The notes beneath the pieces are model-generated. The model did no database searches, had not been told where the DNA came from, and saw only the letters and a program-made list of their open reading frames with translations. DNA of 7,953 bases, from NCBI GenBank assembly GCA_947427325.1, contig CANEHP010000103.1, forward strand, positions 1-7,953, in the 5' to 3' direction. A program made the translations under genes and the position numbers. The DNA comes from an uncultured Clostridia bacterium. GTDB lineage: Bacteria; Bacillota; Clostridia; Oscillospirales; Ruminococcaceae. Positions 5,175-7,953 of this stretch are shown here, in pieces; position 1 is the stretch's first letter; each line of letters begins with the position of its first letter.

Positions 5175-5759
5175 ATGTCAACCGAAAAGGAAAAAATGCT
5201 AAGGGGCGAGCTTTACGACCCCACCGACAAGGAGCTGTCCGACCGCAGGATTTTGGCTCACAGACTTTCCTTTGAGTATAACAGCACGCCCGAAACCGAC
5301 ATAAAAAGGCGTGAGGAGATTTTGAAGCAGCTTATGCCCGACCACGGCAAGGGAGCTTTTTTACAGTCCCCCATACAGTTCGATTACGGCTGTTTTACCT
5401 CGGTGGGAGAAAATTTTTATGCGAATTTCAATTTCACCGTCCTTGACACCTGCCCCATAAGGATAGGCAGCAATGTGTATTTCGGCCCTAACTGCACCCT
5501 TGCCGCGCCTCTTCACCCCTTAAACCATTTGGAGCGCCGTGTTATCACAAGGGAGGACGGATCGACCTACGATATGGAATACGGAAAGCCCATAACTATC
5601 GGAAACGACTGCTGGATTGCCTCCAACGTTGTTATCTGTGCGGGAGTAACTATAGGCGATAACTGCGTTATCGGAGCAGGAAGCGTGGTTACAAGAGACA
5701 TACCCTCAAATTCGCTTGCGGCGGGAAATCCTTGCAGGGTAATCCGTGAGGTTGAGTGA
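5175..5759 (+). CDS. Sugar O-acetyltransferase (maltose/galactoside acetyltransferase family)
   Basis: A 194-residue cytoplasmic enzyme that transfers acetyl from acetyl-CoA to a hydroxyl of a sugar, as in Maa, LacA and NodL. An N-terminal maltose-acetyltransferase domain (about 6-58, starting MLRGELYDPTDKEL) precedes a left-handed beta-helix of hexapeptide repeats (about 75-180; IRIGSNVYFGPNCTL, ITIGNDCWIASNVVI, VTIGDNCVIGAGSVV). H114 in LHPLNH is the likely catalytic histidine (H115 in LacA). The ending SLAAGNPCRVIREV is typical. The ATG at 5175 is chosen because AGAGGAG (5161-5167) sits seven bases upstream; an upstream in-frame ATG at 5091 lacks a ribosome binding site, overlaps the promoter and adds 28 atypical residues. 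Acceptor sugar unknown. It is monocistronic and unlinked in function to the restriction genes. Confidence 0.93.
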   Translation: MSTEKEKMLRGELYDPTDKELSDRRILAHRLSFEYNSTPETDIKRREEILKQLMPDHGKGAFLQSPIQFDYGCFTSVGENFYANFNFTVLDTCPIRIGSNVYFGPNCTLAAPLHPLNHLERRVITREDGSTYDMEYGKPITIGNDCWIASNVVICAGVTIGDNCVIGAGSVVTRDIPSNSLAAGNPCRVIREVE

Positions 5760-5892
5760 GCGGGACTTCTGCGGTTATTTTATTGAGCTTGAACAGCCTG
5801 ATATATTTTTCTTTGTATTACCCGTTTTCAAGGGCCGTACACAAGCTGACGGACGGTGCTGTCTTAAATTTTTACGTTAAAAAAGAAGGAAT
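5760..5892. other. Gene-free spacer upstream of mnmG
   Basis: This 133-bp spacer between the acetyltransferase and mnmG has no recognisable gene, no clear intrinsic terminator and no strong sigma-A promoter. TTGAGC (5783-5788) with TATTTT (5804-5809) is the nearest match but is spaced by only 15 nt. mnmG may use this weak promoter or read-through from the acetyltransferase. Confidence 0.3.
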
Positions 5893-5895
5893 ATG

Positions 5896-7752
5896 ATGTA
5901 CGATTACGATATAGCAATAATAGGCGCAGGTCATGCGGGAGTCGAAGCCGCTCTTGCCGCCGCAAGGTTGGGCTGCAAAACGGTTTTGTTCTGCCTTTCT
6001 CTCGACACCGTAGCAAATATGCCCTGCAACCCCTGTATAGGCGGCTCTGCCAAGGGACAGCTGGTTTGCGAGATAGACGCTTTGGGCGGCGAAATGGGCA
6101 AGGCGGCAGACGCAACCTTTATACAGTCCCGTATGTTAAACAGAGGAAAAGGCGCAGCAGTCCACGCCCTCCGTGTTCAGAGCGACAGAGTCAAATATCA
6201 CGGATATATGAAGGCTGCCCTTGAAGCCCAGGGCAATCTTGATATAAAACAAGCGGAGGTTACCGCAGTTGTTTCCGAAAGCGGAAAAGTAACGGGAGTC
6301 CGCACAAGATTGGGCATTACATATAATGTAAGAGCCGCAGTTATCTGTACAGGCACTTACCTGGGCGGAAGGATACATATCGGCGAGCTTAACTATCAAA
6401 GCGGTCCGGATAATGTTATGCCCGCACTTGAGCTTACTTCGGATCTGGCGAAAAAGGGGATTTCCCTAAGACGTTTTAAAACGGGAACTCCCGCCAGAGT
6501 TCACCGCCGCAGTATCGACGTTTCCGTTATGGAGGTTCAAAAAGGGGACGAGCCTGTTACTCCCTTTTCCTTTGACAATGATCTGCCTCTGGAGAATAAG
6601 ACCCTGTGCTATGTTACCTATACAAATGCAAAAACTCACCAAATCATACTGAACAATCTCCACCGCTCCCCCCTCTATGCGGGCAGAATAGAGGGAACAG
6701 GGCCCCGCTACTGTCCCAGCATTGAGGATAAGATAGTAAGATTTAAGGATAAGGAAAGGCATCAGCTTTTTGTAGAGCCTATGGGACTTGATACGGAGGA
6801 ATGCTACTTGCAGGGTATGTCCTCAAGTCTTCCCGCCGACGTGCAGCTTGAGTTCTACAAAACCATAAGAGGACTTGAAAGGGTTGAGATTATGCGCCCC
6901 GCTTATGCTATCGAGTATGACTGTATTGATCCCTTGGAGCTGTATGCGACCCTGGAGTTTAAGAAAATAAAGGGCTTGTTCGGGGCGGGACAGTTTAACG
7001 GCACAAGCGGATACGAAGAAGCAGCGGCGCAGGGCTTGGTTGCGGGAGTTAACGCCGCCAATTACTGCAAGAGCAGGGAAATGCTTGTGCTTTCCCGCAG
7101 CGGCAGCTATATAGGCACTCTTATTGACGATCTTGTAACAAAGGGCTGCAATGAGCCTTACAGAATGATGACAAGCCGCAGCGAATATCGGCTTTTGTTA
7201 AGACAGGATAATGCGCCCCAAAGACTTTGCGGCATCGGAAGAGATATAGGACTTCTTCCCGAAAAGCGTTACGCCTTTTACCTTGATATTGAAAAGAGTA
7301 TAGGGGAAGAGCTTACCCGTGTTGAAAAAACCGCCTTAAAGCCCACGGAGGAATTAAACAGGGCGTTGGAGCAGGCGGGAACAACGCCTGTTTCCACAGG
7401 CACAAGGTTTGTGGAATTGTTAAAGCGTCCGCAAGTTTCCTATAAAACCCTTATTCCCTTTGATGAAAACGCTCCCGCTCTTCCCGATTCGGTTACCCAA
7501 CGGCTTGAAATCCGTGTGAAGTACAAGGGCTATATCGACGCTCAGGAGGATAAGATAAATCAGCTTAGAAGGCTTGAGGACAAACCCCTGCCCGCCGATT
7601 TTGATTACAGAACCTTAAAGGGCTTGCGGCTGGAGGCGCAGGAGAAGCTTAACAAGTACCGTCCCATGAATATAGGGCAGGCTTCCCGAATAAGCGGAGT
7701 AAATCCCGCCGATATTACCGTTCTTTTATTGCTTTTTAATGACAGAAAGTGA
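5896..7752 (+). CDS. mnmG: tRNA uridine-5-carboxymethylaminomethyl modification enzyme MnmG (GidA)
   Basis: FAD-dependent subunit that, with the GTPase MnmE, installs carboxymethylaminomethyl at U34 of tRNAs reading split codon boxes. It is full length (618-619 residues; family about 620-630). Residues below count from the first Met at 5893. The Rossmann FAD motif GAGHAGVEAALAAARLG is at 11-27. The conserved CNPCIGGSAKGQLVCEID is at 45-62. The two family signatures are GPRYCPSIEDK (270-280) and GAGQFNGTSGYEEAAAQG (364-381). The C-terminal MnmE-binding domain is intact and ends GVNPADITVLLLLF. Tandem ATGs occur at 5893 and 5896; the second is preferred because AAGGA (5886-5890) is then five rather than two bases away. 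I see no convincing promoter in 5760-5892. rsmG follows, the usual gidA-gidB order near the replication origin. Confidence 0.97.
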   Translation: MYDYDIAIIGAGHAGVEAALAAARLGCKTVLFCLSLDTVANMPCNPCIGGSAKGQLVCEIDALGGEMGKAADATFIQSRMLNRGKGAAVHALRVQSDRVKYHGYMKAALEAQGNLDIKQAEVTAVVSESGKVTGVRTRLGITYNVRAAVICTGTYLGGRIHIGELNYQSGPDNVMPALELTSDLAKKGISLRRFKTGTPARVHRRSIDVSVMEVQKGDEPVTPFSFDNDLPLENKTLCYVTYTNAKTHQIILNNLHRSPLYAGRIEGTGPRYCPSIEDKIVRFKDKERHQLFVEPMGLDTEECYLQGMSSSLPADVQLEFYKTIRGLERVEIMRPAYAIEYDCIDPLELYATLEFKKIKGLFGAGQFNGTSGYEEAAAQGLVAGVNAANYCKSREMLVLSRSGSYIGTLIDDLVTKGCNEPYRMMTSRSEYRLLLRQDNAPQRLCGIGRDIGLLPEKRYAFYLDIEKSIGEELTRVEKTALKPTEELNRALEQAGTTPVSTGTRFVELLKRPQVSYKTLIPFDENAPALPDSVTQRLEIRVKYKGYIDAQEDKINQLRRLEDKPLPADFDYRTLKGLRLEAQEKLNKYRPMNIGQASRISGVNPADITVLLLLFNDRK

Positions 7753-7765
7753 AGACTGAACTGAA

Positions 7766-7781
7766 TGTTCCACGGGGAACA
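7766..7781. promoter_or_regulatory. Near-consensus parS centromere site
   Basis: TGTTCCACGGGGAACA matches the bacterial parS sequence TGTTCCACGTGGAACA at 15 of 16 positions; the only change is T to G at 7775 in the central CACGTG. The flanking bases extend the palindrome to ATGTTCC/GGAACAT. parS is bound by ParB/Spo0J, which spreads and loads SMC for chromosome segregation, and such sites are known to cluster near the origin around gidA-gidB and soj-spo0J. It lies between mnmG and rsmG with no T-tract after it, so it is not a terminator. The central substitution could weaken binding. Confidence 0.7.
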
Positions 7782-7856
7782 TCACCGAAAAACCGCATTG
7801 TGCAGCGAATTTTGGAGCACCATTTAAAAATTTCATACTCACTGTGGGGGGTATTT

Positions 7857-7953
7857 ATGACAGAGGATATTAAAACCGCCTTTAAAAATGCGGGAATTGA
7901 TTTAACGGATAAGCAGGCTATACAATTTGACGCTATGACTGTTTTTCTTCAGG
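7857..7953 (+). CDS. rsmG: 16S rRNA (guanine-N7)-methyltransferase RsmG (GidB), 5' end only
   Basis: The first 32 codons are present (starting MTEDIKTAFKNAGIDL) and the frame is still open at the window edge. RsmG uses S-adenosylmethionine to methylate G527 of 16S rRNA (E. coli numbering). The N-terminal helix with TDKQAIQFDAMTVFLQ fits the family pattern in which LT/TxxQ-x2-QF precedes the first conserved helix; the catalytic Rossmann domain lies outside the window. The ATG is preceded by a G-rich GTGGGGGGT (7844-7852) rather than a clean GGAGG, so initiation may be modest. Its position 104 nt after mnmG, the normal gidA-gidB order, supports the call more than the short sequence does. Confidence 0.8.
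   Translation, partial: MTEDIKTAFKNAGIDLTDKQAIQFDAMTVFLQ

Noticed and set aside
7765..7782. Terminator after mnmG
   Set aside because: The stem has no T-tract after it, and its sequence matches parS at 15 of 16 positions, which is the better explanation.
1..7953. CRISPR array, tRNA or rRNA genes, insertion-sequence transposase, integrase
   Set aside because: No regularly spaced direct repeats, no tRNA cloverleaf or rRNA sequence, and no transposase or integrase reading frame was seen. The palindromic elements encode no protein.

Overview
The window looks like chromosomal DNA of a low-to-mid GC Bacillota, most likely a gut Clostridia of the Oscillospiraceae/Ruminococcaceae type. This is inferred from GGAGG-type ribosome binding sites, AT-rich intergenic DNA crowded with long imperfect hairpins, an ECF sigma gene overlapping a gene for a membrane protein with an N-terminal IDDKF motif, and the mnmG-rsmG pair. 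No rRNA or other marker fixes the genus. mnmG-rsmG and a near-consensus parS palindrome between them suggest an origin-proximal location.

Layout. 1-545: no gene; a series of hairpins, two of them related copies, then a clear intrinsic terminator at 441-480. 546-2839: a two-gene operon with an ATGA overlap, an ECF sigma factor followed by a single-pass membrane protein that is probably its anti-sigma factor or sensor. 2840-3171: gene-free, with a perfect 16-bp inverted repeat, an intrinsic terminator and two hairpin modules that share one arm. 3172-5081: a complete Type II restriction-modification system. The MT-A70-family adenine methyltransferase is on the minus strand; a small XRE-type controller gene and the endonuclease gene are on the plus strand. 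The divergent region between them holds a promoter for each side and, between those, a ~157-bp palindromic element. 5175-5759: sugar O-acetyltransferase with its own promoter. 5896-7752: mnmG, for tRNA wobble-uridine modification. 7857-end: the start of rsmG.

The main discovery is the restriction-modification system. The endonuclease has D92, E107 and K109, the same D-x14-E-x-K spacing I recall for R.MunI (D83/E98/K100). It also carries an EcoRI/MunI-type GNAxER recognition segment with Arg at 124 and 130. Every one of these positions is offset by +9 from the MunI residues. The cognate methyltransferase and controller gene also fit a MunI-like system, so CAATTG is the predicted target. I found no CAATTG in the window by eye.

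The controller probably times expression of the endonuclease, which it precedes by 2 nt in the same transcript, so that methylation is established first. The other genes are chromosomal housekeeping or envelope-stress functions with no evident mechanistic link to it.
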